A DNA stretch of 64,000 bases from Natrinema altunense (GTDB taxonomy: Archaea > Halobacteriota > Halobacteria > Halobacteriales > Natrialbaceae), in the NCBI RefSeq assembly GCF_000731985.1, contig NZ_JNCS01000007.1, positions 1 to 64,000 of the forward strand, read 5' to 3'. The position numbers were made by a program, and so were the translations under genes. Below, piece by piece: positions 1-8,359 of this stretch. Each line of letters starts with the position of its first letter. The first letter of the stretch is position 1. The notes beneath the pieces were generated by a model. It worked only from the letters and a program-made list of their open reading frames with translations. It was not told the origin of the DNA and made no database searches.

Positions 1-8
1 GATCGGCG

Positions 9-130
9 TTACGGCGGCCATAGCGGCGAGGTGCCTCCCGTACCCATCCCGAACACGGAAGATAAGCTCGCCTGCGTTACGGTTAGTACTGGAGTGGGCG
101 ACCCTCTGGGAACTTCGTTTCGCCGCCTCC
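9..130 (+). rRNA. rrf: 5S ribosomal RNA, copy 1
   Basis: The stretch carries the conserved haloarchaeal 5S core (CCCGTACCCATCCCGAACAC, then GGAAGATAAG and AGTACTGGAGTG) and ends CGCCGCCTCC. Positions 13-17 pair with 123-127 to close helix I. Length is 122 nt, as expected. It is preceded by GATCGGC, the same heptamer that precedes copy 2, so a tRNA 3' end or its remnant probably lies just upstream, outside the window. It should be the end of an rRNA operon whose 16S and 23S genes are not visible. Confidence 0.95.
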
Positions 131-160
131 ACTCATATCGACCAATTCGGTCGACATTCA

Positions 161-201
161 CCGATCGTGGTCTAACGGCGGTTCGATTCCGCCGATCGGC
201 A
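161..201 (+). pseudogene. tRNA-like remnant lacking the anticodon arm, between the 5S genes
   Basis: Six bases CCGATC at 161-166 can pair with GATCGG at 194-199, like an acceptor stem. They are followed by a D-arm-like start (TGGTCTA) and joined directly to an intact T-arm (GGCGG-TTCGATT-CCGCC). The anticodon arm is missing, so this cannot decode. It abuts the second 5S gene. Haloarchaeal rRNA operons usually carry a tRNA near 5S, so an internally deleted tRNA is the simplest reading; a processing signal is the alternative. Confidence 0.5.
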
Positions 202-323
202 TTACAGCGGCCACAGTGGCGAGGTACCTCCCGTACCCATCCCGAACACGGAAGATAAGCTCGCCTACGTTACGGTCAGTACTGGAGTGGGCGACCCTCT
301 GGGAAATCCGTTTCGCCGCTTCC
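202..323 (+). rRNA. rrf: 5S ribosomal RNA, copy 2
   Basis: A second full-length 122-nt 5S gene lies 193 bp downstream of the first in the same orientation. By eye it differs at about nine positions. Two differences are compensatory: G13-C127 in copy 1 becomes A206-U320, and C24-G74 becomes U217-A267. Covariation in helices argues that both copies are folded and functional rather than one being a decayed duplicate. A terminator hairpin follows. Confidence 0.95.
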
Positions 324-338
324 ATTCATACTATCTCC

Positions 339-366
339 CCACACAGCGCTCGCTGTGTGGTTTTTG
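339..366 (+). terminator. rRNA operon terminator hairpin
   Basis: CCACACAGCG at 339-348 is the exact reverse complement of CGCTGTGTGG at 351-360, and five T residues follow at 361-365. A stable GC-rich hairpin followed by a T run directly after the last 5S gene fits transcription termination of the rRNA operon. Confidence 0.7.
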
Positions 367-438
367 TATTTATATCACAACCGAGATAGCATTGCCTGCT
401 ACTTGAAACCGAGGTCAAAAAATCGGAGTCGCGTCGGC

Positions 439-1785
439 TTAGACCAGTTCGATGACGTTTCCGTTCGAGGTAACGTGGAGATCGCGGCCGAGCGTGTAGC
501 CGCGGTTGGATGCCAGTTCGACGTACCCCGAGAATCCGCTCATGTCCTGGTGGGCCGGGATGATGTGCTCGGGCTGTAGTGCATCGAGCATCTCGTAGTG
601 GCCCTCCTGACAGAGGTGGCCGGACACGTGAATGTCGTCGTAGATGCGTGCACCCTGCATGCGGAGGAGCTTTTCGGCCTGGTAGCGCTGGCCTTCGTTC
701 GTCGGCTCCGGGATGACTCGCGCGGAGAAGACGACTTTGTCACCGTCCTCGAGCTGGTACGGTGTTTCGCCACGGCCCATTCGCGTAAGCGTTGCTCGAG
801 GCTCACCTTGATGGCCGGTGACGACGGGAAGGAAGTTCTCTTTCCCCTCGTTCATGATCCGCTCGAACGTCTGCTCGATGGATTGGCGATAGCCGACCAT
901 CTCGACGTCGGAGGGGAAGTCGATCCCGATCCGTTTTGCGGTCCCGGAGTAGGTCTCCATCGAGCGGCCGAGGAGAATCGGCTCGCGACCGATGTCGCGG
1001 GCGAACTCGATGAGCGATTTGACGCGAGCGATGTGGCTCGAGAAGGTGGTGGCGACGATGCCGCCGTCGTAATCCTCCATGCTGTAGAGGGCGTCGCGCA
1101 GGTGCTCGCGGGCGACGGTTTCGGAGGGCGTACGCCCTTTCTTGTTCGCGTTGGTACAGTCTTCGATGTAACAGAGGACGCCGTTGCCCTCGCGACCGAT
1201 CTCGCGGAACCGCTCCATGTCGATCGGGTCGCCGATGACGGGCGTGTGGTCCATCCGTTTGTCGAGCCCGTAGACGACCGCACCCTCGGGGGTGTGGAGA
1301 ACGGGGTTGATGGCCTGGACGATCGAGTGCGTCACATTGACGAACTCGAGGTCGACCGCGCCGGAGTCACCGATCGACATCGTCTCGCCGGCCTCCATCT
1401 TGACGAGGTCGTTGTCGGTGTTGAACTTCCCTTCCTCCTCGAGTTCGCCTTTGACCAGTTCGATGGTGAACGGGGTCGCGACGATGGGTGCGTCGTACCG
1501 GTGTGCGAGTTTGCTGATCGCACCGATGTGGTCCAAGTGGCCGTGGGTGGGGACGATCGCTTTGACGTCCCCTTCGAGGTCGCTCATGACCCGGTCGTCG
1601 GGGATGGCGCCCATATCGATCAGGTCGAGACTGTGCATGCCTTCGGTTCGGATGTTGTCGTGAATGAGTACCTTCGAGAGGTTGAGTCCCATGTCGAAGA
1701 TCACGATGTCGTCACCGGCGCGGACAGCTGTCATCTGTCGGCCGACTTCCTCGTAGCCGCCAATTGTCGCGATTTCAATATCCAT
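439..1785 (-). CDS. rnj: RNase J-family beta-CASP ribonuclease
   Basis: This is a 448-aa metallo-beta-lactamase/beta-CASP RNase, the archaeal RNase J type that degrades RNA 5' to 3'. The zinc-binding motif HGHLDH is at residues 81-86, preceded by PT and followed by IGAIS. Further beta-CASP landmarks are the SGH-L segment near residue 392 and PAHQD near 418. Length matches euryarchaeal RNase J (about 450 aa). It has no KH domain, which separates it from the CPSF-like aCPSF1/2 enzymes. Translation starts at ATG on the minus strand. It converges on the rRNA terminator. A general RNA-turnover role is inferred from the family. Confidence 0.92.
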   Translation of the reverse strand: MDIEIATIGGYEEVGRQMTAVRAGDDIVIFDMGLNLSKVLIHDNIRTEGMHSLDLIDMGAIPDDRVMSDLEGDVKAIVPTHGHLDHIGAISKLAHRYDAPIVATPFTIELVKGELEEEGKFNTDNDLVKMEAGETMSIGDSGAVDLEFVNVTHSIVQAINPVLHTPEGAVVYGLDKRMDHTPVIGDPIDMERFREIGREGNGVLCYIEDCTNANKKGRTPSETVAREHLRDALYSMEDYDGGIVATTFSSHIARVKSLIEFARDIGREPILLGRSMETYSGTAKRIGIDFPSDVEMVGYRQSIEQTFERIMNEGKENFLPVVTGHQGEPRATLTRMGRGETPYQLEDGDKVVFSARVIPEPTNEGQRYQAEKLLRMQGARIYDDIHVSGHLCQEGHYEMLDALQPEHIIPAHQDMSGFSGYVELASNRGYTLGRDLHVTSNGNVIELV

Positions 1786-2335
1786 TGGTAGGGCCGATCA
1801 TAGCAGTCCTGTGGACAGTCGTGCAGCCGGAATGGCTGCTGGGAGCCGCGTCCTGCAACGTGAGCCGGCTTCGATCACGTCCTCGGTGGATCGAATCGAC
1901 GGCTCAGTCCCAACTGTGCCAGGGACAGCGCCTGTTTCGGTTAGTGAATCAACGACTCTCCCGACGTAAGTAGTTCTGGGTTTCAACGCGAGTTCGATGA
2001 GAGGGTCGGTCTCGAGGCGGCCATCGAGAGTGGAACGCTGGCGTTCGATCGGTACGTACACGGGTCGTATCTCCGCTCCGCGCTGTCGTCCGGGACGACG
2101 GACGGGTCCCTGTCGGCGTCGTGATGTGCCGAGCGTGAATCGACGACACTGGGCTGTGGCTCGCGGCCCGTCTCGTCGACGACCGCCCGTGGTGTTTCTG
2201 GACGGAGTCGTTATCTGCACGGTCGGACTGATCGACGCGGGCGAAGCGTGGCTGTGCGGCGGTGGGTGAGCCGCGAGTCCGTCGGACGGGTGTCGTAATA
2301 GTCTCGTGTACGTATCCCGAAGGGGTAAAGACGAG
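1786..2335. other. 550-bp gap without a supported gene; possible decayed coding fragment
   Basis: No complete gene is convincing here. On the plus strand, 1948-2123 reads as about 58 codons with a coding-like feel (FQREFDERVGLEAAIESGTL then AFDRYVHGS) but has stops on both sides and no start codon. It may be a gene remnant. An overlapping minus-strand frame over 1798-2220 is open but Arg-rich at its start and resembles no family I know. Confidence 0.3.
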
Positions 2336-2611
2336 TTACCCGTCGATATACTGTTGTTCCCATTCCCGGCGCTGTTCGATGGTTTGTTGGCCGGGATCGC
2401 TGATCTCGTAGTAGTTGGTGCGGCGGTCGAGTTGTCCTTTCTCGACGAGGTCTTTGTTGACGAGCGTGTCGAGATTGGGGTACAACCGCCCGTGGTTGAT
2501 TTCGCTGTTGTAATACGTTTCGACCTCGTCTTTTACGTCCTGCCCCGACGGTTGATCGGCCCCTGCGATCACGTACAGCAGGTCGCGTTGAAACCCAGTC
2601 AGATCGTCCAT
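2336..2611 (-). CDS. PadR-family transcriptional regulator
   Basis: This 91-aa winged-helix protein has the PadR signature: an N-terminal FQRDLLYVIAG helix, PSGQDVKDEVE, then NHGRLYPNLDTLVNKDLV as recognition helix and wing, and YYEISDPG. It should act as a dimeric DNA-binding repressor of nearby or stress genes. I start at the internal ATG at 2611 because the PadR domain begins there. An upstream in-frame ATG at 2704 would add 31 residues with no domain character. No operon partner is visible and its target is unknown. Confidence 0.88.
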   Translation of the reverse strand: MDDLTGFQRDLLYVIAGADQPSGQDVKDEVETYYNSEINHGRLYPNLDTLVNKDLVEKGQLDRRTNYYEISDPGQQTIEQRREWEQQYIDG

Positions 2612-3060
2612 TTTGTACTCGGATGGACGAACGGGAACCCGACTATTTGTTATCGATTTCGTATCAACCGGTCCGAGTACGTTCAACGGGGCTAACTGAG
2701 TCATTCGTGGTACTGTCTGTCCTTTCGTCTAGTAATAGCGGCCTACAGTCGGTCGTTTGCTCCCAATCGATTTACAGCGGAGCAGCTCGACCGTTGGAAC
2801 GATTCACACGCTGATCGCGTCGCTGGGCGTACGAGCAGGTCAGTGGTTGTCAGTGGATACTACAGCAGCCGTCCGCTGTTGGTCTCCCTCTCGGGTGTCG
2901 TGCTCCAGTGACGGCGGCCGACAAGCGAGTGGTACCCCTCACTGGGACAGCGGGTTCGGGCCGAGCAACGGGTCGGCGATAGCGTCCGCTGGTTGTCGAG
3001 GTGGATGCTGAAGAATGATATTCGAAGTGTGAAACCCGTTACCGAACGTAAAAAGCCGTA
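2612..3060. other. Intergenic, nothing recognised
   Basis: About 450 bp between the PadR gene and the cold-shock gene. Short open frames on both strands are Arg/Ser-rich and have no recognisable domain. No tRNA, repeat or clear hairpin was seen. Confidence 0.4.
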
Positions 3061-3255
3061 TTACAGGCGGGTGACGTTGGTGGCGCGGGGGCCCTTGGGG
3101 GCCTGTTCGATATCGAATTCGATGTCTGTGCCTTCTTCGAGGTCCGGACCGCCAACGTCTTCCATGTGGAAGAAAACGTCATCGTCCGCGTCGTCCGTCT
3201 CAATGAAACCGTAGCCGCCTGTGTCGTTGAAGAAATCAACGTTTCCTTTCGCCAT
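3061..3255 (-). CDS. cspA: Cold-shock domain protein
   Basis: A single 64-aa cold-shock domain that binds single-stranded RNA or DNA and acts as an RNA chaperone. RNP1 (GGYGFIE, residues 13-19) and RNP2 (VFFHM, residues 27-31) are intact, and the protein opens MAKGNVDFFND as in other haloarchaeal CspA. The length is that of a minimal CSD. It stands alone on the minus strand. A perfect inverted repeat that includes the likely TATA element lies 28-45 nt upstream and suggests a regulated promoter. Confidence 0.95.
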   Translation of the reverse strand: MAKGNVDFFNDTGGYGFIETDDADDDVFFHMEDVGGPDLEEGTDIEFDIEQAPKGPRATNVTRL

Positions 3256-3282
3256 TGCAATTCAATCGAGGCCGGGGACACG

Positions 3283-3300
3283 TATAACAGTTGTGTTATA
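3283..3300 (-). promoter_or_regulatory. Inverted repeat over the cspA promoter
   Basis: TATAACA-GTTG-TGTTATA is a perfect 7-4-7 inverted repeat ending 28 nt upstream of the cspA ATG. It overlaps the expected TATA-box position for a short-leader transcript. It could be a bidirectional TATA element or an operator. Confidence 0.5.
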
Positions 3301-3697
3301 GGTCGTGTGTCGAAACAAAAATAATTAGTGCCGAAAGACGACGATCGGACGCCATCTCGCTCGGGAATCGGCACCTCTGTCTTCACTGTTCACTGATGGG
3401 TTGACTCTCGAGACGGTCATTAGGATGGCGCTCCGTGCTGGAGCAGTCGTCTGAGACGAGCTGATGGGCTCACTCGCGAAGAAAAGGTCCGACGAACGCA
3501 GTCGATCCCGCCCGATTCGGGGCGACTCGAACCGACTGTTCGTCCAGAGTCGGGTTCGAACTCACCGTGGTCTGTTCGGCGGGCTTTCGACTGGGATGGT
3601 CGAACGGACCCGCGAGCGGACCCGAATCCGATTCCGTCCATACTCGAGTACTCCGTGAATAGTACCGTTTAGGTGGATTCGGTGGATACGCCGTCCT
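3301..3697. other. Intergenic, nothing recognised
   Basis: About 400 bp between cspA upstream sequence and the divergent transporter gene. It contains no convincing reading frame or RNA gene. The last 50 bp should hold the promoter of the gene at 3698. Confidence 0.4.
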
Positions 3698-4423
3698 ATG
3701 AGTCAGACACAGACCCGTCACGGGCCGACGATCGCGCAGGTCGCGCTGATCGGCCTCTTCGTGACGGCGCTCGTGACCGCGCAGTTGACCGCGTCGAAGG
3801 TGCTCGCGTTCGAACTCCCCGTTGCGCTGCCGATCACGGGCGCGCAACTCGCGTTACCCGGAGCCGCGCTCGCGTACGCGCTGACGTTCCTCGCGAGCGA
3901 CTGTTATACCGAACTCTACGGGCGTCGTGCGGGACAGATCGTCGTCAACGTCGGCTTCGTGCTGAACTTCGTCGTTCTCGCGCTCGTCTGGTCGACGATC
4001 GCCGCGCCGGCGGCCCCCACGAGCGTCGATCCCGGCGCGTTCGAGACGGCCCTGGGGGCGTCGACGAACATCGTTATCGGGAGCCTGCTCGCGTACATCG
4101 TCAGCCAGAACTGGGACGTGATCGTCTTCCACCGCATTCGGGAGTTCACCGGCCCCGAGAAGCTCTGGCTCCGTAACATCGCCTCGACGGCGAGCAGTCA
4201 GGCGGTCGACACCGTCATCTTCGTCACGGTGGCGTTCGCCGTCGCACCCGCTGTCCTCGGCGTCGGTGCGGTCCTCAAGCCCGACCTCCTGGTCTCGTTG
4301 ATCGTCGGCCAGTACCTGCTGAAACTCGCGATCGCCATTCTGGACACGCCGGTCGTCTACGCTATCGTCTCGCTCGTGCGCTCGCGCGAGGGGAAGCCGG
4401 CCGAGGACGCCAGTACCGCCTAA
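3698..4423 (+). CDS. Queuosine-precursor transporter family (YhhQ/COG1738) membrane protein
   Basis: A 241-aa integral membrane protein with about six hydrophobic segments. It shows family motifs ASDCYTELYG (near residue 67), QNWDVIVFHRIRE (near 136) and NIASTASSQAVDTVIF (near 156), the pattern of YhhQ-type transporters that take up preQ0/preQ1. In archaea preQ0 feeds archaeosine at tRNA position 15, so that is the likely use here, by inference. It starts at ATG 3698. It is followed in the same direction by an M29 peptidase about 95 bp later, without an obvious functional link. Confidence 0.85.
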   Translation: MSQTQTRHGPTIAQVALIGLFVTALVTAQLTASKVLAFELPVALPITGAQLALPGAALAYALTFLASDCYTELYGRRAGQIVVNVGFVLNFVVLALVWSTIAAPAAPTSVDPGAFETALGASTNIVIGSLLAYIVSQNWDVIVFHRIREFTGPEKLWLRNIASTASSQAVDTVIFVTVAFAVAPAVLGVGAVLKPDLLVSLIVGQYLLKLAIAILDTPVVYAIVSLVRSREGKPAEDASTA

Positions 4424-4516
4424 GCGCCCACGGCTCGCAGCCACTCCCCTCATAGCCGCCCCGGGGTTTTCGGTCCGAACGGGGAGCGTTTAGTAGCCCG
4501 CTCGAGAGGGTTGAAT

Positions 4517-5614
4517 ATGGACGAACGTGTGCGCGAACACGCCGCCGTGCTGGTCGACTGGAGCGCTCGAGTCGAAGCGGGCGACGACGTGGTCCTCTCG
4601 GTGGGACCCGACGCCCACGAGCTGGCGGTCGCCGTCGCCGAGAAACTCGGCGAACGGGGGGCGAACCTCCTCGCGACCTACAGTTCGGGCGAGATCACCC
4701 GGGCCTATCTCCGGGCACACGACGGAGACTTCGACGAGAACCCCGCCCACGAACTCGCCGTCGTCGAGAACGCCGACGTCTACCTCTCGCTGGGCGGGGG
4801 CCGGAACACGAGCGCGACGGCCGACGTTCCCGGCGAGCAGCGCCGATCGTACAACGAGGCGCGAGCTGACATTCGTGAGCGGCGGCTGGGGACCCGCTGG
4901 GTCTCGACGGTCCATCCGACGCGATCGCTCGCCCAGCAGGCGAACATGGCCTACGAGGAGTATCAGGACTTCGCCTACGAGGCGATTCTGCAGGACTGGG
5001 AGTCGCTGGCCGACGAGATGGCCCAGTTGAAGGAGGTCCTCGATGCCGGCTCCGAACTGCGGCTGGTCTCGAGGGGGACCGATCTCACGATGAACATCGA
5101 GGGACGGACGGCGGTCAACAGCGCCGCGTCGGTGGCGTACGACTCGCATAACCTCCCCAGCGGCGAGGTCTTCACCGCGCCCGACGCGACCGAGGGCGAG
5201 GTGACTTTCGACGTGCCGATGACGATCCGGGGCGAGTCCGTCCGGAACGTCCGCCTCGAGTTCGACGACGGCGAGGTCGTCGACTACGACGCCGAGCAGG
5301 GTGGAGACGTCATCGACGACATCCTCGAGACCGACGCGGGTGCACGTCGGCTGGGCGAAGTCGGTATCGGGATGAATCGCGGGATCGACCGCTACACGGA
5401 CAACATCCTCTTCGACGAGAAGATGGGCGAGACCGTCCATCTGGCGCTCGGGCGAGCCTACGACGCCTGTCTCCCCGACGGCGAGTCGGGCAACGAGTCG
5501 GCCGTCCACGTCGATCTGATCACTGACGTAAGCGAGGAGTCCGTCCTCGAGGTCGACGGGGAGGTCCTCCAGCGCAACGGCGTCTTCCGTTTCGAGGACG
5601 GGTTCGACGCGTAG
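4517..5614 (+). CDS. M29-family metalloaminopeptidase
   Basis: A 365-aa AmpS/thermophilic aminopeptidase (MEROPS M29), a cytosolic enzyme that removes N-terminal residues using a two-metal site. NLPSGEVFTAP near residue 212 carries the metal-ligand Glu. NRGIDRYTDNILFDEKMGET near 298 and HVDLI near the C-terminus supply the remaining conserved active-site region. Length is close to the family norm (about 370-410 aa). I use the ATG at 4517; a TTG two codons upstream is the only near alternative. Confidence 0.9.
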   Translation: MDERVREHAAVLVDWSARVEAGDDVVLSVGPDAHELAVAVAEKLGERGANLLATYSSGEITRAYLRAHDGDFDENPAHELAVVENADVYLSLGGGRNTSATADVPGEQRRSYNEARADIRERRLGTRWVSTVHPTRSLAQQANMAYEEYQDFAYEAILQDWESLADEMAQLKEVLDAGSELRLVSRGTDLTMNIEGRTAVNSAASVAYDSHNLPSGEVFTAPDATEGEVTFDVPMTIRGESVRNVRLEFDDGEVVDYDAEQGGDVIDDILETDAGARRLGEVGIGMNRGIDRYTDNILFDEKMGETVHLALGRAYDACLPDGESGNESAVHVDLITDVSEESVLEVDGEVLQRNGVFRFEDGFDA

Positions 5615-5776
5615 CTCCGCCGCACGTCGTGTCCCCATGCCGGAGGCGGAACGCCCGTCGGTCGGCGGTGCCCGGGGTGGGCTCGGCTCGGTGTGGCTCC
5701 GACCGCGACGACCGAGGGTCCTGCCGGCGGTCTCCGTTTCCGTCACGCTCTCGAGTCTCGAGCCCTAACGACGGCT

Positions 5777-6391
5777 ATGCGCGATCGGATCCGGGCCGGC
5801 GTCGCCGTCTTCAACGACGGCCACTACCACGCCGCCCACGACGCTTGGGAGGACTGCTGGCTCGATCTCGAGTCGGGGAGCGACGACGAGCAGCTGCTCC
5901 ACGGCCTGATTCAGTACAGCGGCGCGGTCTATCACGCCCGCGAGGGGAACTGGGTGGGAGCCGTCGGGCTCGCGGTGAGCGGCGGCGAGTACCTCGCGGA
6001 GCTGCCGGCCGACTACCGCAACCTCCGACTCGCGCCGGTTCGTTCGTTTCTCGCACAGCTCGCGGCCGATCCCGAAATCCTCGAACGCAGGGGGCCAGTT
6101 CGAATCGAACACGAGGGCACGCTCCCGACGCTGTCGACACTCGGGTTCGAGCCGACGGCGATCGCCGCCGTCGTCCTCGCCGAGGCGTTCGGCTACGACG
6201 AGGAGCCGGTCGACCGAGCGCGCACGTACGCCCGGCAGGACCTCGAGGCCGGCGCGGACGACAGCACGTTCATCACGCTGCTGTTCGATTTCGTCCGCGA
6301 GGACGAGAATCGCGGGATCGTCTATCAGCGGCTCACCGAGCACGTCGGCAGGCGGCGGGCACGCGAGGAGGACGTGACGGGACTGTTCTGA
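5777..6391 (+). CDS. DUF309 family protein
   Basis: A 204-aa protein with the DUF309 signature near its N-terminus: FNDGHYHAAHDAWEDCW, followed by LLHGLIQYSGAVYHAREGNW. DUF309 proteins are small helical proteins of unknown function with a conserved H-x-x-W core. The extra C-terminal half (about residues 100-204) has no motif I recognise. Start is ATG 5777, which places the motif at residue 11; an in-frame GTG at 5693 would add an uncharacteristic Ala/Arg-rich leader. It ends 100 bp before azf. Confidence 0.82.
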   Translation: MRDRIRAGVAVFNDGHYHAAHDAWEDCWLDLESGSDDEQLLHGLIQYSGAVYHAREGNWVGAVGLAVSGGEYLAELPADYRNLRLAPVRSFLAQLAADPEILERRGPVRIEHEGTLPTLSTLGFEPTAIAAVVLAEAFGYDEEPVDRARTYARQDLEAGADDSTFITLLFDFVREDENRGIVYQRLTEHVGRRRAREEDVTGLF

Positions 6392-6491
6392 GCGCGGTCT
6401 CCCGTCGGGACTCAAGCGATGAGTGCTACGGTTGTCCGCACGTCCGCCGAACCGCATGGTACTTATCGACGCTTTCCCTTCCATCGAACGA

Positions 6492-7265
6492 ATGGCACAG
6501 TCAGTCCTGCTTACGGGGGCTGCGGGGCGGGTCGGAGAGGCCATCCTCGGCGGCCTCGCTGACGACCACGAGTGGCGATTACTGGATCGGAATCCGCCGA
6601 CCGACGACCAGCCGGGCGAGTTCGTCGTCGCGGACATCACGGACGACGATGCCGTCCGCGAGGCGATGGACGGGATCGACGTCGTGATCCATCTCGCGGG
6701 CGACCCGCGCCCCGAAGCGCCGTGGGATAGCGTGCTGACCAACAATATCGACGGCACGCAGACCGTCTTCGAGGCGGCCGTCGACGCGGGCGTCGAGAGC
6801 GTCGTCTTCGCCTCGTCGAACCACGCCGTCGGCAACTACGAGACCGACGCGCGCACGCCCGAACTGTACCGCGAGCACGACGACTACCTGCTCGACGGTA
6901 CCGAACTCCCCCGCCCGAGCAACCTCTACGGCGTCTCGAAGGCCGCCGGCGAGACCCTCGGCCGGTACTATCACGACGAACACGACCTCTCGGTCGCCTG
7001 CGTCCGCATCGGCAACCTCACCGAGGGTCACCCGCCGATCGACTACGAGCGCGGGCAAGCGATGTGGCTCTCCTACCGCGACTGTGCGCACCTGTTCGAC
7101 CGCTGCATCCGTGCCGACTACGACTACGAGATCGTCTACGGCATCTCCGACAACGACCGCAAGTACTACTCGATAGCGCGCGCCCGCGAGGCCCTGGGCT
7201 ACGAGCCACAGGACAACTCCGCGTACTACGACGGCGAGGAGCGGGTCGCCGAACCGGACGCCTGA
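6492..7265 (+). CDS. azf: NAD-dependent glucose-6-phosphate dehydrogenase
   Basis: A 258-aa extended SDR/epimerase-fold enzyme that closely matches my memory of Haloferax volcanii Azf, the NAD-dependent glucose-6-phosphate dehydrogenase of the haloarchaeal oxidative pentose phosphate pathway. Visible landmarks are the Rossmann TGAAGRVG at residues 7-14, HLAGDPRPEAPWDSVL, FASSNHAVG, LPRPSNLYGVSKAAGE with the catalytic Y-x-x-x-K, and YGISDNDRKYYSI. Start is ATG 6492, directly before the nucleotide-binding motif. The main alternative is uronate dehydrogenase, but the motif series favours Azf. Confidence 0.85.
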   Translation: MAQSVLLTGAAGRVGEAILGGLADDHEWRLLDRNPPTDDQPGEFVVADITDDDAVREAMDGIDVVIHLAGDPRPEAPWDSVLTNNIDGTQTVFEAAVDAGVESVVFASSNHAVGNYETDARTPELYREHDDYLLDGTELPRPSNLYGVSKAAGETLGRYYHDEHDLSVACVRIGNLTEGHPPIDYERGQAMWLSYRDCAHLFDRCIRADYDYEIVYGISDNDRKYYSIARAREALGYEPQDNSAYYDGEERVAEPDA

Positions 7266-7364
7266 CCGGTCGCGATCGGACCTCGCTCCCGCATTCCCCC
7301 CGAGAGCCGGCAACCGACTCGGACGAGCCACGACGTTTTGTCGCCGGCGGTCACACTCCTATCC

Positions 7365-8336
7365 ATGGAGTACACCACGCTCGGATCGACTGGGATGACT
7401 GTCAGCCGCATTTGCCTCGGCGGTATGAGTTTCGGGACCGGCCAGGAATGGATGCTCGAGCCCGAGGAAAGCAAAGCACTCATCGAGCGCGCGCTCGATC
7501 TCGGGATCAACTTCTTCGACACCGCGAACGTCTACTCCACGGGCGAGTCCGAGGAAATTCTGGGCGAGGCCCTCGACGGCTACGATCGCGATTCGTATGT
7601 CGTCGCGACGAAGGTCTTCGGCGACATGAACCCCGAGAACCCGAACGCGAGCGGGCTCTCCCGCAAAGCCATCGAGCAGGAACTCGAGGCGAGCCTCGAC
7701 CGGCTGGGCATGGACACGATCGATCTCTACCAGACCCACCGCTGGGACTACGACACGCCGATCGACGAGACCTTGCGCGCGCTCGACGATGCGGTCCGTC
7801 GCGGACAGGTGCGGTACGTCGGCACCTCGTCGATGTGGGCACACCAGTTCGCGGAGGCGTTACACACCAGCGACGCGCTGGGCCTCGAGCGGTTCGTGAC
7901 GATGCAAAACCACTACAACCTCTTCTACCGCGAGGAAGAGCGGGAGATGTTACCCCTGTGCGAGCGGGAGGATATCGGGGTCATTCCGTGGTCGCCGCTG
8001 GCCCGCGGCGTCGCGACTCGCCCCCACGAGGAGATCGAATCGACGACGCGCGGGCAGACTGACCAGTATCTGGCACAGATGTCGTACCTGCAGGGCGGCG
8101 GCGAGGAGATCAACGAACGAGTCCAGGAACTTGCCGCCGAAAAGGGCGTTTCAATGGGGCAGATATCCCTTGCCTGGCTCTTGCACAACGAGTGGGTCGA
8201 CGCCCCGATCGTCGGGACGACCAGCATCGAACACCTCGAGGACGCCGTCGAAGCCCTCGAGATCGACCTCTCCGATTCGGACATGGAGTATCTCGAGGAG
8301 CCATACGAGCCGCTGCCGGTCGCGGGCCACGAGTAA
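7365..8336 (+). CDS. Aldo/keto reductase, paralogue 1
   Basis: A 323-aa (beta/alpha)8 NAD(P)H oxidoreductase. The tetrad can be read off: Asp and Tyr in FFDTANVYSTGESEEIL, Lys in VVATKVF and His in YQTHRWDY. The C-terminal cofactor region is PIVGTTSIEHLEDAVEALEI. Start is the ATG at 7365 (MEYTTLGSTGM), the usual beginning of this subfamily. It is highly similar across its length to the gene at 23005-23985, including the last 15 residues (YLEEPYEPLPVAGHE). Substrate is unknown. Confidence 0.92.
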   Translation: MEYTTLGSTGMTVSRICLGGMSFGTGQEWMLEPEESKALIERALDLGINFFDTANVYSTGESEEILGEALDGYDRDSYVVATKVFGDMNPENPNASGLSRKAIEQELEASLDRLGMDTIDLYQTHRWDYDTPIDETLRALDDAVRRGQVRYVGTSSMWAHQFAEALHTSDALGLERFVTMQNHYNLFYREEEREMLPLCEREDIGVIPWSPLARGVATRPHEEIESTTRGQTDQYLAQMSYLQGGGEEINERVQELAAEKGVSMGQISLAWLLHNEWVDAPIVGTTSIEHLEDAVEALEIDLSDSDMEYLEEPYEPLPVAGHE

Positions 8337-8359
8337 GGAGAGCGCCCCGGCTGTCCGCG

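Noticed and set aside
4490..5746. 418-codon open frame antisense to the M29 peptidase
   Set aside because: Spans past both ends of a well-supported gene and shows no motif.
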